This document shows positions 8,401-15,278 of a DNA stretch of 21,424 nucleotides, one piece after another. This stretch comes from Verrucomicrobiota bacterium (GTDB lineage: Bacteria > Verrucomicrobiota > Verrucomicrobiia > Limisphaerales > UBA9464): contig JANXMD010000611.1 in assembly GCA_025354845.1 (NCBI GenBank), positions 1-21,424 of the forward strand, in the 5' to 3' direction. Every line of letters starts with the position of its first letter. Position 1 is the stretch's first letter. A model generated the notes under the pieces. The model was not told the origin of the DNA. It was given only the letters and a program-made list of their open reading frames with translations, and did not search any database. Both the position numbers and the translations under genes were made by a program.

Positions 8401-8965
8401 ACCGGTCGAGGCCAAGGGCGATTCCCGAGAGATCCAACCCCTGATTTTCGGCATTGGTCGCTGAACTGGTGATCCGCACGCGACCGCTCTGGAGTTTCAC
8501 GTTGGTGACGTGAACCCGGGGAATGGGCGTGGTCACGCCTTCTGGTTTGTCCGGCGACTTCGGCAGGCTTGCAAGCCAACGAGAAAGATTGCTGGTCCCG
8601 TCGGGATGCGTCACCAGATCCAATTCCGGCGACTCAACCGTCACCTCGTCCAGGCGAATGTCACCCGCGATGATGGCGAACAAGCCATACCGAATCCGGG
8701 CGAGCCCAACCGAGATCAGCGGTTCGGCACCCTTCGGCCGCAACACCAGATGCCGAACCTCAAGGCTCGAGAACGGGCTGAGCGAAATCGAGTCGACCGA
8801 CAGATCGGCGTTCAGCTTCCCGCTGGCGATGGGAAGGACCACTGCTTTGAGGAACGGACCACTGGTGACAATGAAATACGCCAGAAGCAGCACCCCGGCG
8901 AGCACGCCGAAAAACTTGAGTTTGGTGCGACGGGAACGACGGGTGACAGGTCGGATTTCAGACAT
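5405..8965 (-). CDS. Large AsmA-like envelope protein
   Basis: This is a 1186-residue protein with a basic N-terminus, one membrane anchor (about residues 18-37: FFGVLAGVLLLAYFIVTSG) and a long, beta-rich region. The first hundred residues after the anchor (LSVDSISLSPFSSLEVRHL, then DIRLDEVTVESPELDLV) are typical of the AsmA N-terminal domain. Repeated patterns of the type MKEAQVTGGAQGLDHLNLKG and VSNFRVSDAQFPDGR continue through the middle. The region LRKHLAGTVSFDAKGLDYQ, with LLRTLTSVLSTVLRLP after it, fits the AsmA-like C-terminal domain. AsmA-type proteins form hydrophobic grooves across the periplasm and are linked to lipid transport and outer-membrane upkeep. The last 110 or so residues are low-complexity Gly/Ala/Asn/Pro (AAKPTNAPAA and similar). 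ATG at 8965 is the clear start. folE2 lies upstream and an intrinsic terminator follows. Confidence 0.88.
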   Translation of the reverse strand: MSEIRPVTRRSRRTKLKFFGVLAGVLLLAYFIVTSGPFLKAVVLPIASGKLNADLSVDSISLSPFSSLEVRHLVLRPKGAEPLISVGLARIRYGLFAIIAGDIRLDEVTVESPELDLVTHPDGTSNLSRWLASLPKSPDKPEGVTTPIPRVHVTNVKLQSGRVRITSSATNAENQGLDLSGIALGLDRLENGGSGKLTLSAQGADSRGAAGQLQFKTAGSLDLSLDAGLMPTLLSGTISASIDSAVGAFRDLAGASLALELDVKAPDIRKAQLAVRKGTTELARLSLSGPYDAARHEARIGYELTGVDRRLLGLVGALAGMDFGSSTLGASGRFDVTQGGAVLTASSRVTAREFALRLPAAAGSGAKDRVTPTLEVDMDVQTTLNLKESTALLDRANVSLRQSGVRVVEGTLDRPMNLSWGGNRQGFREATYTLTVAGLELEPWKPFFGGNAVSGTVEAGLNFTAKDDGRQLSMQGTVGMKEAQVTGGAQGLDHLNLKGRLSGNIERFRVLDIDTFVIEVRRNTAPLLRLSASGRTDPDTQHTAAQVSTEIELPLVLGLAPIPGVSLQAGTFRASAQYRVQPDSTLLTAEFGVMGVNGMVGSSPLADYQARWDGTIELGQDVIRIKRSAVNLQAGFKPGGSIELEGEIEARLPWLHPEGFTLQRGKFQARLSKLNEAGLNPWMTPALAPNKLLSIDIDGTASVQFDLEKLSKVQSALKVSNFRVSDAQFPDGRKPMQLGLNVDASATGSAFDLQRILLQFGPTTNAVNELLISGKMDLAGTTPATRSASFTVSSDGLDFTPLATAFGVGGSTESKGKAKPAAEPAAAGPQVEPAPVLLPFSRMDTDVKIARIFLRDLVVSNFSTKIGINQGKVTADPFSLAINGAPVTARAAVNLGIPGFGYDLTFNASKIPVNPVASSVLSGDWVDLHGDVSAGMKITGAGVTGPNLRKHLAGTVSFDAKGLDYQITALKSPLLRTLTSVLSTVLRLPNISQSPIDSIALQSIVTNGVVQVAAAKVASPAFQAETHGTVTLADVVPQSTLNLPVSVSVPKAGQYDRLPDFLTIKGTLAKPEASYDPLAIPGILTRLPAGLGAAVGSGINRLGDSVNKATGGAASAVGAFLGAAGGGANTNNAAAGAAKPGAGLGGLINSLGNALAAPKSTNATAAKPTNAPAAQGLFDLLPKSKK

Positions 8966-9007
8966 ACGGAATTCTAAACGGGATGCAACAGCCCCCGGGG
9001 CCCTACC

Positions 9008-9035
9008 ATAAAACAGGGTTTCGCCTCCGATGCAA
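9008..9035 (-). promoter_or_regulatory. Candidate promoter for the asmA-like gene
   Basis: On the minus strand a TTGCAT (9035-9030) and a TTTTAT (9013-9008) are 16 bases apart and would start transcription about 36 bases before the ATG at 8965. Each matches four of six consensus positions. The promoter is weak and unproven; co-transcription with folE2 across the 93-base gap is the alternative. Confidence 0.25.
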
Positions 9036-9058
9036 TGCCCTGGTTTGTGCGAGACAGG

Positions 9059-9865
9059 TCACCCCTCGGACTTCTCGATGCAGGCGTAGGCGTTGTGGTT
9101 GTGAATGCTCTCCTGATTCTCCGCCTCCACCCGATACCAGGTCACATCCGTCAGCTCGTTCAGTTTCAACGCCACATTGCGGACCAGGTCCTCCACGAAT
9201 ACGGGGTTCTCGTAGGCTCGTTCGGTCACCGCCTTCTCGTCCTCGCGCTTGAGCAGCGAGTACATCTCACTGCTGCCCGAAGCTTCAATCAGTGCGATCA
9301 GATCCTCGATCCACACAATCGCCGCGGAGCGGACCACCACCGTGACCTCGCCCCGCTGGTTGTGGGCCCCGTAGCGGGCAATGGCCTTGGAGCATGGGCA
9401 CAGCGTGGTCACGTTGACCTTTACCGTCAGGAGAAAATCCAGGGCCGAATCCCTCATCGTAGCGTCAAATCGGATGGTGTAGTCCATCACACCCTCCCGG
9501 CCGGTGACCGGTGCCTTCTTGACGAGGAAGAACGGGAATTCCATCTCCAGGTGGGCGTTCCGAGCGTGCAGACGAGACTGCATGGCGCGCAAGATGTCCG
9601 GAATGTTCTCCACATGGATCACCGAACCATGGGCATTCAGCACTTCCACGAAGCGGCTCATATGGGTGCCCTTGAACTCGCGGGGCAAATCGACAAACAG
9701 GCCAACCGTGGCGACCGTATTCTGAAGGGTGTCGCGATCCTTGTCGCGCACCTGAATCGGAAAGCGCAAACCGCGGACCCCGACCTTGTCGATTGGCAGA
9801 TTGCGATGATCGGGCTCGCTTTGCTTGTCGGAAAGCGGGTCCGGATCGGTCGGAGGGCGTGTCAT
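9059..9865 (-). CDS. folE2: GTP cyclohydrolase FolE2 (type IB)
   Basis: This is a 268-residue enzyme of the FolE2/GCYH-IB family, which converts GTP to dihydroneopterin triphosphate, the first step of folate (and queuosine) synthesis. The N-terminal signature RNLPIDKVGVRGLRFPI is present. The catalytic segment TTLCPCSKAIARYGAHNQRG holds Cys156 and His168, and FVED (E225) and SIHNHNAY (H255) complete the active site. The spacing of these four residues equals that of the characterised Neisseria enzyme as I remember it (C147, H159, E216, H246). FolE2 does not depend on zinc and often replaces zinc-dependent FolE under zinc limitation. ATG at 9865 was chosen; an in-frame GTG at 9883 would add six residues, and neither has a clear Shine-Dalgarno. 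The gene lies two genes upstream of the COG0523 GTPase cluster, a pairing common in zinc-response loci. Confidence 0.96.
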   Translation of the reverse strand: MTRPPTDPDPLSDKQSEPDHRNLPIDKVGVRGLRFPIQVRDKDRDTLQNTVATVGLFVDLPREFKGTHMSRFVEVLNAHGSVIHVENIPDILRAMQSRLHARNAHLEMEFPFFLVKKAPVTGREGVMDYTIRFDATMRDSALDFLLTVKVNVTTLCPCSKAIARYGAHNQRGEVTVVVRSAAIVWIEDLIALIEASGSSEMYSLLKREDEKAVTERAYENPVFVEDLVRNVALKLNELTDVTWYRVEAENQESIHNHNAYACIEKSEG

Positions 9866-9925
9866 TGGCTTGGAGCAGATCACGAAACGTTGGCGGGCAG
9901 GTCCGAGCCCCCCGGGTGGCTGGTA

Positions 9926-9953
9926 ATCGTATCATGCGGCGGCGTTCCCGCAA
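9926..9953 (-). promoter_or_regulatory. Candidate promoter for folE2
   Basis: Within the divergent region 9866-10087, the minus strand carries TTGCGG (9953-9948) and TACGAT (9931-9926) with a 16-base spacer, giving a leader of roughly 50 bases before the folE2 ATG. The match is partial. I found no convincing palindromic Zur-type operator here. Confidence 0.25.
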
Positions 9954-10026
9954 AACCTTGTTTCAGATTGCAGGGACGCCCGAGCCGGGAGGCCAATCAC
10001 CGAACGGCATTCCCCGTAACCAGTTC

Positions 10027-10056
10027 TTGCGGCAATCGGTCTTAGCCCACGATTAT
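10027..10056 (+). promoter_or_regulatory. Candidate promoter for the Gly-rich protein and perhaps the T2SS operon
   Basis: TTGCGG (10027-10032) and GATTAT (10051-10056) are 18 bases apart, which would place the start point about 25 bases ahead of the ATG at 10088. The match to consensus is weak. The position, between divergent genes and ahead of a long co-directional gene run, is where a promoter is expected. Confidence 0.25.
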
Positions 10057-10087
10057 CCGTCATCCCAGTCTCACACACTACCCACCC

Positions 10088-10675
10088 ATGAAACGCACCA
10101 CGCTTCTCTCGCTCGTTGCAGGCGCCGCGGTGATTCTCACCCCGGCCGTCGGCACCGCATTCGCTCAAGACACAGCTCCCGCCGCTCCGCCCGCCGGCGG
10201 TCAGGCCGGCCCCGGTGGCCCCGGTGGCGGTCAGGGCGGTCGCCGCGGAAACTTCGATCCCGCGCAGTTCCGTCAGCGAATGATGGAGAACTATCGCGAT
10301 AAGTTGGGCATCAAGGATGACGCCGAATGGGGCGTTATTGAAGGCCGCATCAACAAGATCGACGAAGCCCGCCGCTCCACAATGCGTGGCTTCGGCGGCT
10401 TTGGCGGCCGCGGACCGGGCGGCCCCGGGGGTCCCGGCGGTGGTCAGGGAAATCGTGGTGGTGGTGGCGGTGCCCAGGCCAATCCCGACGCGGATGCGCT
10501 TCAAGCGGCTCTCGACTCCGGCGCTTCTGCCGAAGAAATCAAGCTGAAGCTCACCGCCTATCGTGATGCCACCAAGAAGAAGGAAGCCGATCTGGCCAAG
10601 GCGCAGGATGACCTCCGCCAACTTCTCTCGGTGAAGCAGGAGGCCTCGGTCGTCCTGCTCGGCCTGCTCAAGTAG
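10088..10675 (+). CDS. Secreted glycine-rich helical protein of unknown function
   Basis: This is a 195-residue protein with a clear signal peptide (MKRTTLLSLVAGAAVILTP; likely cleavage after AFA, about residue 27). Two Gly/Pro-rich blocks (about 37-54 and 101-134, with GGPGGxGGGQG-like repeats) flank a helical segment with FRQRMMENYRDKLGIKDDAE, and a second helical segment (KLTAYRDATKKKEADLAKAQ, then LLSVKQEASVVLLGLL) ends the protein. The Gln/Arg/Leu-rich helices recall periplasmic Spy/CpxP-like proteins, but I cannot identify a family with confidence. It lies directly upstream of gspE on the same strand, separated by a hairpin. It could be a T2SS-associated periplasmic helper or a substrate, or an unrelated gene. 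No Shine-Dalgarno is visible; the start is set by the signal peptide. Confidence 0.82.
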   Translation: MKRTTLLSLVAGAAVILTPAVGTAFAQDTAPAAPPAGGQAGPGGPGGGQGGRRGNFDPAQFRQRMMENYRDKLGIKDDAEWGVIEGRINKIDEARRSTMRGFGGFGGRGPGGPGGPGGGQGNRGGGGGAQANPDADALQAALDSGASAEEIKLKLTAYRDATKKKEADLAKAQDDLRQLLSVKQEASVVLLGLLK

Positions 10676-10702
10676 GCTGGTCTTCCCTGCTCTCCCGCGG
10701 GC

Positions 10703-10726
10703 GGCGGAGTCCGAAACGACTCCGCC
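10703..10726 (+). terminator. Perfect 9-bp hairpin between the Gly-rich gene and gspE
   Basis: GGCGGAGTC (10703-10711) and GACTCCGCC (10718-10726) form a perfect stem around the loop CGAAAC, 27 bases after the Gly-rich gene stop and 28 bases before gspE. No T-run follows on either strand, so it may be a partial terminator, an mRNA-stabilising hairpin, or a processing site that uncouples the first gene from the operon. Confidence 0.45.
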
Positions 10727-10754
10727 CCCGCCTCCCCGCGCCCCCCATCGTTCC

Positions 10755-12515
10755 ATGCCCGACGCCATTTCCACGGACCCGCTGCTGGAGCAGATGGTCA
10801 CCGACCGTCAGCTCTCAACCGCCGATGCCGCCGCCTACCGCCGCTTCCGGGTAGCCACCGCGGCGGCCGGGGAATCGAGCGAGTCGGACGTGCTCCGCTG
10901 GTTGGCCCAGGAATACGACGTTCCCTTCCACCCGCTGGACGAGGTGGTTACCGACCGCGGCGTCCTCGCCCTGTTCCCGGCGCGTATTCTGCTGAAGGAG
11001 GAACTGCTCCCGCTTCGCAAGGAAAACGGATCGGTCGAGATCGCCACCTGCCGGCTGTTCGCCACTCGCGGTCTGGACGCGTTGCGCGCCCTCACCGGGC
11101 TCAAGCTCCAGCCGGTCCTGGCCCCGCGCGAGGCCATCCAGCGGGAGATGAAGAAAAACCTGGGCGTGGGTGCCGACACCATCGGCACGCTCGACGAGGA
11201 GAAGGCGGTCCAGGTCGTCGACGAAAACGCCGAGGACACCAATCTCGATTCAGGCGCCGAGGACGAAGCCTCCATCATCCGCTTCGTCAACCAGGTGCTC
11301 AAGGACGCGATCGAACTGCGCGCGTCGGATATTCACCTTGAACCGTTCGAGGACGAATTCCGCATTCGGTACCGAATTGACGGCGAACTGCAGGAGATTC
11401 CAGTACCGCCCCAGTTGAAGCAGTTCCAGCCGGCGATTGTTTCCCGCGTCAAGATTCTCAGCCATCTCAACATCGCCGAGAAGCGCCTGCCGCAGGACGG
11501 ACGCATCAAGGTCCGCATTGAGGCCAACGAGGTCGACATTCGCGTGTCGATCATCCCCATGCTTCACGGCGAGGCGGTCGTGATGCGTCTGCTCCGGCAG
11601 AATTCGACCCTGCGCGGATTGGCCGACATCGGTCTGGCCAAGCGTGAGCTCGAATGCTTCCGCCGGGTTCTCAACCTGCCCCACGGCATCGTGCTGGTCA
11701 CCGGCCCGACCGGTTCCGGCAAGACCTCGACCCTGTACACCGCGCTAAACGAGATCAACGACGCAGTGCGGAAGATCATCACCATCGAGGACCCCGTCGA
11801 ATACCAACTGAAGGGTGTCAACCAGATCCAGGTCTCCGAAAAGGCCGGCCTCACCTTTGCACGCGGCCTTCGCTCGATCCTGCGCCATGATCCCGACGTG
11901 GTGCTGATCGGCGAAATCCGCGACCGCGAGACGGCGCAGATTGCCGTCCAGGCTTCGCTCACGGGTCACCTGGTGTTTTCCACCCTGCACACCAACGACG
12001 CGCCCGGCGCGCTGACGCGTCTGGTGGACATGGGTGTCGAGCCCTACTTGGTCGCCTCCTCCCTCGAGGCGGTGCTCGCGCAACGACTTGTGCGCGTGCT
12101 CTGCCCGCACTGCAAGGAACTCGACACGTCCCCGACAGCGCGGGCGTTCAAGACCCGGGTTGGAATCGACGCCTCGACGCCACTTTACCGTCCCGTTGGT
12201 TGTCGCGAATGCCGCAACACCGGATTCCACGGCCGTCATGCGCTCTTTGAGTGGATGGACACCGACGAGACGATCCGTCAGCTGATTCTGGACAGCGCCT
12301 CCACCGATCAGGTCCGAGCGGCCGCCCGCAAAGGGGGGATGCGCACCCTGGCCGAAGACGGATGGCGACTCGTGGCACAAGGCATCACCACGGTCGAAGA
12401 GGTTTTGGGCGTCACCACCGCCAAAGAAGCAGCGCGACCCACAGCAGCGGAAACCGACGCCGCCTCCGAGGCCGGTTCGTCCACCAAGACCGATTCGGAA
12501 CGGAAGCACGGCTGA
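10755..12515 (+). CDS. gspE: Type II secretion ATPase GspE
   Basis: This is a 586-residue hexameric ATPase that powers pseudopilus assembly from the cytoplasmic side of the inner membrane. The N-terminal domain (about 1-130) is of the MshEN/GspE_N type. The ATPase core shows SDIHLEPFED (191-200), Walker A GPTGSGKTS (317-325), the Asp box ITIEDPVEY (342-350), Walker B VVLIGEIRD (382-390) and the His box HLVFSTLHTN (405-414). A four-cysteine zinc motif (CPHC 450-453, CREC 483-486) is typical of GspE/PilB. The C-terminus has a low-complexity Thr/Ala/Glu tail after about residue 557. GspF follows after 60 bases, with the pseudopilin genes next, so GspE is a better name than PilB, although the two families are close. 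The ATG start has no visible Shine-Dalgarno. Confidence 0.95.
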   Translation: MPDAISTDPLLEQMVTDRQLSTADAAAYRRFRVATAAAGESSESDVLRWLAQEYDVPFHPLDEVVTDRGVLALFPARILLKEELLPLRKENGSVEIATCRLFATRGLDALRALTGLKLQPVLAPREAIQREMKKNLGVGADTIGTLDEEKAVQVVDENAEDTNLDSGAEDEASIIRFVNQVLKDAIELRASDIHLEPFEDEFRIRYRIDGELQEIPVPPQLKQFQPAIVSRVKILSHLNIAEKRLPQDGRIKVRIEANEVDIRVSIIPMLHGEAVVMRLLRQNSTLRGLADIGLAKRELECFRRVLNLPHGIVLVTGPTGSGKTSTLYTALNEINDAVRKIITIEDPVEYQLKGVNQIQVSEKAGLTFARGLRSILRHDPDVVLIGEIRDRETAQIAVQASLTGHLVFSTLHTNDAPGALTRLVDMGVEPYLVASSLEAVLAQRLVRVLCPHCKELDTSPTARAFKTRVGIDASTPLYRPVGCRECRNTGFHGRHALFEWMDTDETIRQLILDSASTDQVRAAARKGGMRTLAEDGWRLVAQGITTVEEVLGVTTAKEAARPTAAETDAASEAGSSTKTDSERKHG

Positions 12516-12575
12516 TCCCCCACGATCCCGCTTCATCGTCGAGTTTGAACTGAGATCAGCCGAGTCACTCCCTAC

Positions 12576-13835
12576 ATGCCAACCTTCCAATATCGGGCGC
12601 TGCAGTCCGACGGACGCATTTCCGAGGGCAACCTCGATGCGGGGAGCCGGCCTGAGGCCATGCGCCTGCTGGAGCAGCGCGGACTGCGGCCGGTCAAGGT
12701 GGCGGAAGGGGTCTCGAAGGGCGGGAAGAAACGCGCCTCCTCCGGTGCGACCGCGCCCCAGGGATCCGAAAAGGGTGGCTTTTCGCTCCGTCCCGCGAAG
12801 GTCACTTCGGCCGAGCTCGAAAACTTCACCCGCCTGCTCTCCAGCCTCCTCGCCGCCGGTGTCCCGCTGTCGCGCGCGCTGGTCATCCTATGCAAGGAAG
12901 CCTCCACGCCGATTGCCGGAGAGAAGTGGAAGGAGATTCACGGGCTCGTCGTGGACGGCATGTCCCTGGCGAACGCCATGGCACGCTCACCGGACACGTT
13001 TCCCAAAGTGTACACCGCAATGGTCGAGGCCGGGGAAGCCGGTGGCTTTTTGGACGTGGTGCTGGCGCAAATCGCCGATTTCCAGACGCGCGAAAAGGAC
13101 CTCCGATCGAAGGTGCTCACCGCGATGATCTACCCGTGCATCCTCCTGCTGCTCGCGCTGGTGGTCCTGACGGTGCTCCTGGTCTTCTTCATCCCGAAGT
13201 TTCAGAAGGTGTTCAGCAGCGTCCATGGTTCCCTGCCCCTCATCACCGAGATCATCATCGGCGCCAGCAATCTCCTCCGGAACTACGGCTTGCTGGTGCT
13301 CGGCGCAATCGCCCTCGGCGGCTTCCTACTTCGCACCTGGTTCCTGTCGGCGGACGGCCGTCGCGTCTGGGAGGGATTCACGCTCCGCGCCCCGGTGGTC
13401 GGTCCGCTGAGTGCACGCTTCGCGATGGCCCGATTTTGCCGGATGCTTGGAACCTTGATCGGCGCCGACGTTCCGCTCGTCCAGGCCCTGAACGTCTCCC
13501 GCCGCTCCATCGGCAACCAAATCCTCGTTGACGCCGTCTCCAAATCCATCGAACAAGTGCAGCAGGGTGGTCGATTGGGGCAGAGCCTCGCCGAGTGCCG
13601 CACGCTCTTCAGCGGATCGGTGATGGAAATGATTTCGGTGGCCGAGGAAAGCGGTCGGCTCGACACCGAACTGGTGCGCATCGCCAACGTCACCGAAAGC
13701 GAGCTCGACCGGAATCTGAAGACCGCCGTCGCCCTGGCGGAGCCTCTGATGCTCTTCCTCATTGCAGGCTTCATCGGCTTCATCTTTATCGGCATGCTGC
13801 TGCCCATCTTCTCCCTGCAGGATCACATCAAATGA
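12576..13835 (+). CDS. gspF: Type II secretion inner-membrane platform protein GspF
   Basis: This is a 419-residue polytopic protein with two T2SSF domains (about 83-206 and 286-408) and three membrane segments (about 187-207, 237-256 and 388-411). The N-terminus MPTFQYRALQSDGRISEGNL is the standard GspF opening. LLSSLLAAGVPLSRAL and its second-domain counterpart MLGTLIGADVPLVQAL, together with EAGEAGGFLD and EESGRLD, mark the repeated cytoplasmic domains. It binds GspE and anchors the assembly machine in the inner membrane. A basic, low-complexity linker (about 48-70) separates the first domain from the N-terminal part. The gene lies 60 bases after gspE; the stop is followed at once by gspG. 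Confidence 0.95.
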   Translation: MPTFQYRALQSDGRISEGNLDAGSRPEAMRLLEQRGLRPVKVAEGVSKGGKKRASSGATAPQGSEKGGFSLRPAKVTSAELENFTRLLSSLLAAGVPLSRALVILCKEASTPIAGEKWKEIHGLVVDGMSLANAMARSPDTFPKVYTAMVEAGEAGGFLDVVLAQIADFQTREKDLRSKVLTAMIYPCILLLLALVVLTVLLVFFIPKFQKVFSSVHGSLPLITEIIIGASNLLRNYGLLVLGAIALGGFLLRTWFLSADGRRVWEGFTLRAPVVGPLSARFAMARFCRMLGTLIGADVPLVQALNVSRRSIGNQILVDAVSKSIEQVQQGGRLGQSLAECRTLFSGSVMEMISVAEESGRLDTELVRIANVTESELDRNLKTAVALAEPLMLFLIAGFIGFIFIGMLLPIFSLQDHIK

Positions 13836-13839
13836 CCCC

Positions 13840-14307
13840 ATGCTCCCCATGAGCCAAATCCCCGCCCAACGGCCCCCATCCCTCCCGTCCACCGCCCGCC
13901 GTGACCGGCGCACTCGCCGCGCCTTCACGCTGGTGGAAATGCTCCTCGTCATCACCATCATTGGCATTCTTGCCGCGCTGGTGGTGCCCAAGATGATGGG
14001 CCGCTCCGAGCAGGCCCGTCAGGCCGCGGCCCGCGCGGACATCGCCGCCATCAAGACCTCCCTTGACGCCTACGAGGTGGACAACGGGTTCTTCCCCAAG
14101 GGCCTCGCCGACCTCGTCCAGCAGCCGCGCGATGCTCGCAACTGGCACGGTCCCTACCTCGACAAACTGCCGCAGGATCCCTGGGGCTTCGACTACGTGT
14201 ACGCCATGCCCGGCCGCCACAATGCCAACGGGTATGACCTCTCGTCTGTCGGACCAGACGGCAAGTCGGGAACCGAGGATGATTTTGGGAACTGGTCCAC
14301 AAAGTAA
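13840..14307 (+). CDS. gspG: Major pseudopilin GspG
   Basis: This is a 155-residue pre-pseudopilin. The prepilin signal is RRAFTLVEMLLVITIIGILA; cleavage is expected between A28 and F29, with the conserved Glu at +5 (E33), so Ala replaces the usual Gly at -1. The leader is long and Arg-rich. The globular part has the GspG pattern: SLDAYEVDNGFFPKGLADLV, GPYLDKLPQDPWGFDYVY, and a C-terminal GPDGKSGTEDDFGNW, which is the known calcium-binding loop. ATG at 13840 is four bases after the gspF stop; ATG at 13849 is also possible and removes three residues. Upstream in-frame ATGs inside gspF were rejected because they would only lengthen the leader. The gene overlaps gspH by 29 bases. Confidence 0.93.
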   Translation: MLPMSQIPAQRPPSLPSTARRDRRTRRAFTLVEMLLVITIIGILAALVVPKMMGRSEQARQAAARADIAAIKTSLDAYEVDNGFFPKGLADLVQQPRDARNWHGPYLDKLPQDPWGFDYVYAMPGRHNANGYDLSSVGPDGKSGTEDDFGNWSTK

Positions 14308-14857
14308 TCGCGCGCGGCGGCGCCGTGCCGGCTTCACGCTGATCGAGATGATTCTCGTGATGTCGTTGCTGGTGGTCGCCGTCTCGATGGTCTCGCCCCG
14401 GTTGGCGGGATTCATCCGAGCCCGCACCCTGGAATCCGAGACCCGCCGGCTGTTGTCGTTGTCAAACGCCGCCCGCGCCCGGGCCATCTCGGAGGGATCG
14501 CCCGTGATCCTCTGGCTTGAGGCCTCCACTGGACGGTACGGAATGGAATTGGAAACCCCGGGCAAGAACGGGGATCCAAACTCAATCGAGTTCACCGCCG
14601 ATGCCGATCTGCAGCTCGCGTTTACCACGGCCACCAGCCTTGTCGGACAGACCGCCACCAGCCCGCGTCGGGTGACGATGCCGGGAATCCGTCCGGTGAC
14701 GCAGCGCAACGTGCCCTCCATCCGCATGCTGCCGGACGGATCGGTCGATGAGAGCAGCCCCGAGGCAATCCAGGTTTCCGACACCCTCGGGGGCTCCCTG
14801 TGGCTGGTCGAGGGATCGGACCGGAGACACTATGAAATGCGCACCAGCAACCGCTGA
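14279..14857 (+). CDS. gspH: Minor pseudopilin GspH
   Basis: This is a 192-residue pre-pseudopilin with the signal RRAGFTLIEMILVMSLLVVA. Cleavage is expected after G18, and Glu at +5 is E23. It is the only one of the five pseudopilins here with Gly at -1. The region after the helix, with ARTLESETRRLLSLSNAARA and SEGSPVILWLE, is the GspH/FimT pattern. I chose ATG at 14279, inside the end of gspG, because it gives an 18-residue leader. A longer reading frame exists upstream but is a shadow of gspG. GspH forms part of the pseudopilus tip complex with I, J and K. The gene overlaps gspI by 26 bases. Confidence 0.88.
   Translation: MILGTGPQSNRARRRRAGFTLIEMILVMSLLVVAVSMVSPRLAGFIRARTLESETRRLLSLSNAARARAISEGSPVILWLEASTGRYGMELETPGKNGDPNSIEFTADADLQLAFTTATSLVGQTATSPRRVTMPGIRPVTQRNVPSIRMLPDGSVDESSPEAIQVSDTLGGSLWLVEGSDRRHYEMRTSNR
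14823..14827 (+). promoter_or_regulatory. Shine-Dalgarno deciding the gspI start
   Basis: GGAGA lies four to five bases ahead of ATG 14832, inside the end of gspH. It supports this start over an upstream in-frame ATG at 14748. Confidence 0.5.
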
Positions 14858-15278
14858 TCGGCCACGACGGCGGAGTGAGCGGGCTTACACGCTGGCGGAG
14901 ACGCTCGCAGCACTGATGTTTCTCGCCATCGTCATCCCCTCCGCGGTGGAGGCGCTGCATATCGCCGCCCGCGCCGGAACCGTGGCCGCGCGTCGCGGGG
15001 TCGCGGCTCGCATTGCCGATCGCGTGCTCAACGAGTCCATCATCTACACCAACCTCAACAGCGGGTCGCAGAACGGGACCGTCTTCGAGAATTCGGTGGA
15101 ATACCAATGGACCGTCACTCGGGGAAACTGGATCGACAACAACCTCCCGTTGCTCACCGCGGAGGTCCGCTACTCAGCACAGGGACAGTTTTCCTCGGTG
15201 CGCATCAGCACTTTGGGAAATCCGCTTGTCACCTCCCAACCCACTTCCTCGTCCTCTACATCAACTTCCTCACGGTGA
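14832..15278 (+). CDS. gspI: Minor pseudopilin GspI
   Basis: This is a 148-residue pre-pseudopilin. The signal SERAYTLAETLAALMFLAIV has the expected cleavage after A18, Tyr at +1 and Glu at +5 (E23). The residues after it (VIPSAVEALHIAARAG) and the short beta-rich body (VEYQWTVTRGN, PLLTAEVRYS) fit GspI. The C-terminus is a Ser/Thr-rich run. Its place between the GspH- and GspJ-like genes supports the assignment, because sequence alone separates minor pseudopilins poorly. The start is fixed by a nearby GGAGA. The stop TGA overlaps the GTG start of gspJ. Confidence 0.82.
   Translation: MKCAPATADRPRRRSERAYTLAETLAALMFLAIVIPSAVEALHIAARAGTVAARRGVAARIADRVLNESIIYTNLNSGSQNGTVFENSVEYQWTVTRGNWIDNNLPLLTAEVRYSAQGQFSSVRISTLGNPLVTSQPTSSSSTSTSSR

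Noticed and set aside
9008..9050. Possible terminator after folE2 (CAGGG...CCCTG followed by TTTTAT)
   Set aside because: The stem is only five base pairs with a 19-base loop, too weak to call; the T-run is better read as part of a weak promoter.
9035..10045. 336-codon plus-strand ORF across folE2 and the divergent intergenic region
   Set aside because: Antisense to folE2, whose active-site residues and spacing are all intact.
9866..10087. Possible Zur-type operator near GTAATCGTATCATGC
   Set aside because: It is not palindromic when checked base by base; only four positions match its own reverse complement.
9932..10801. 289-codon minus-strand ORF over the Gly-rich gene
   Set aside because: Antisense shadow of repetitive codons; the plus-strand product has a clear signal peptide and the minus-strand one has no sensible domain.
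13762..13839. Upstream start for gspG at 13762 inside gspF
   Set aside because: It would add 26 residues to an already long leader and overlap the GspF membrane segment; starts right after the gspF stop fit better.
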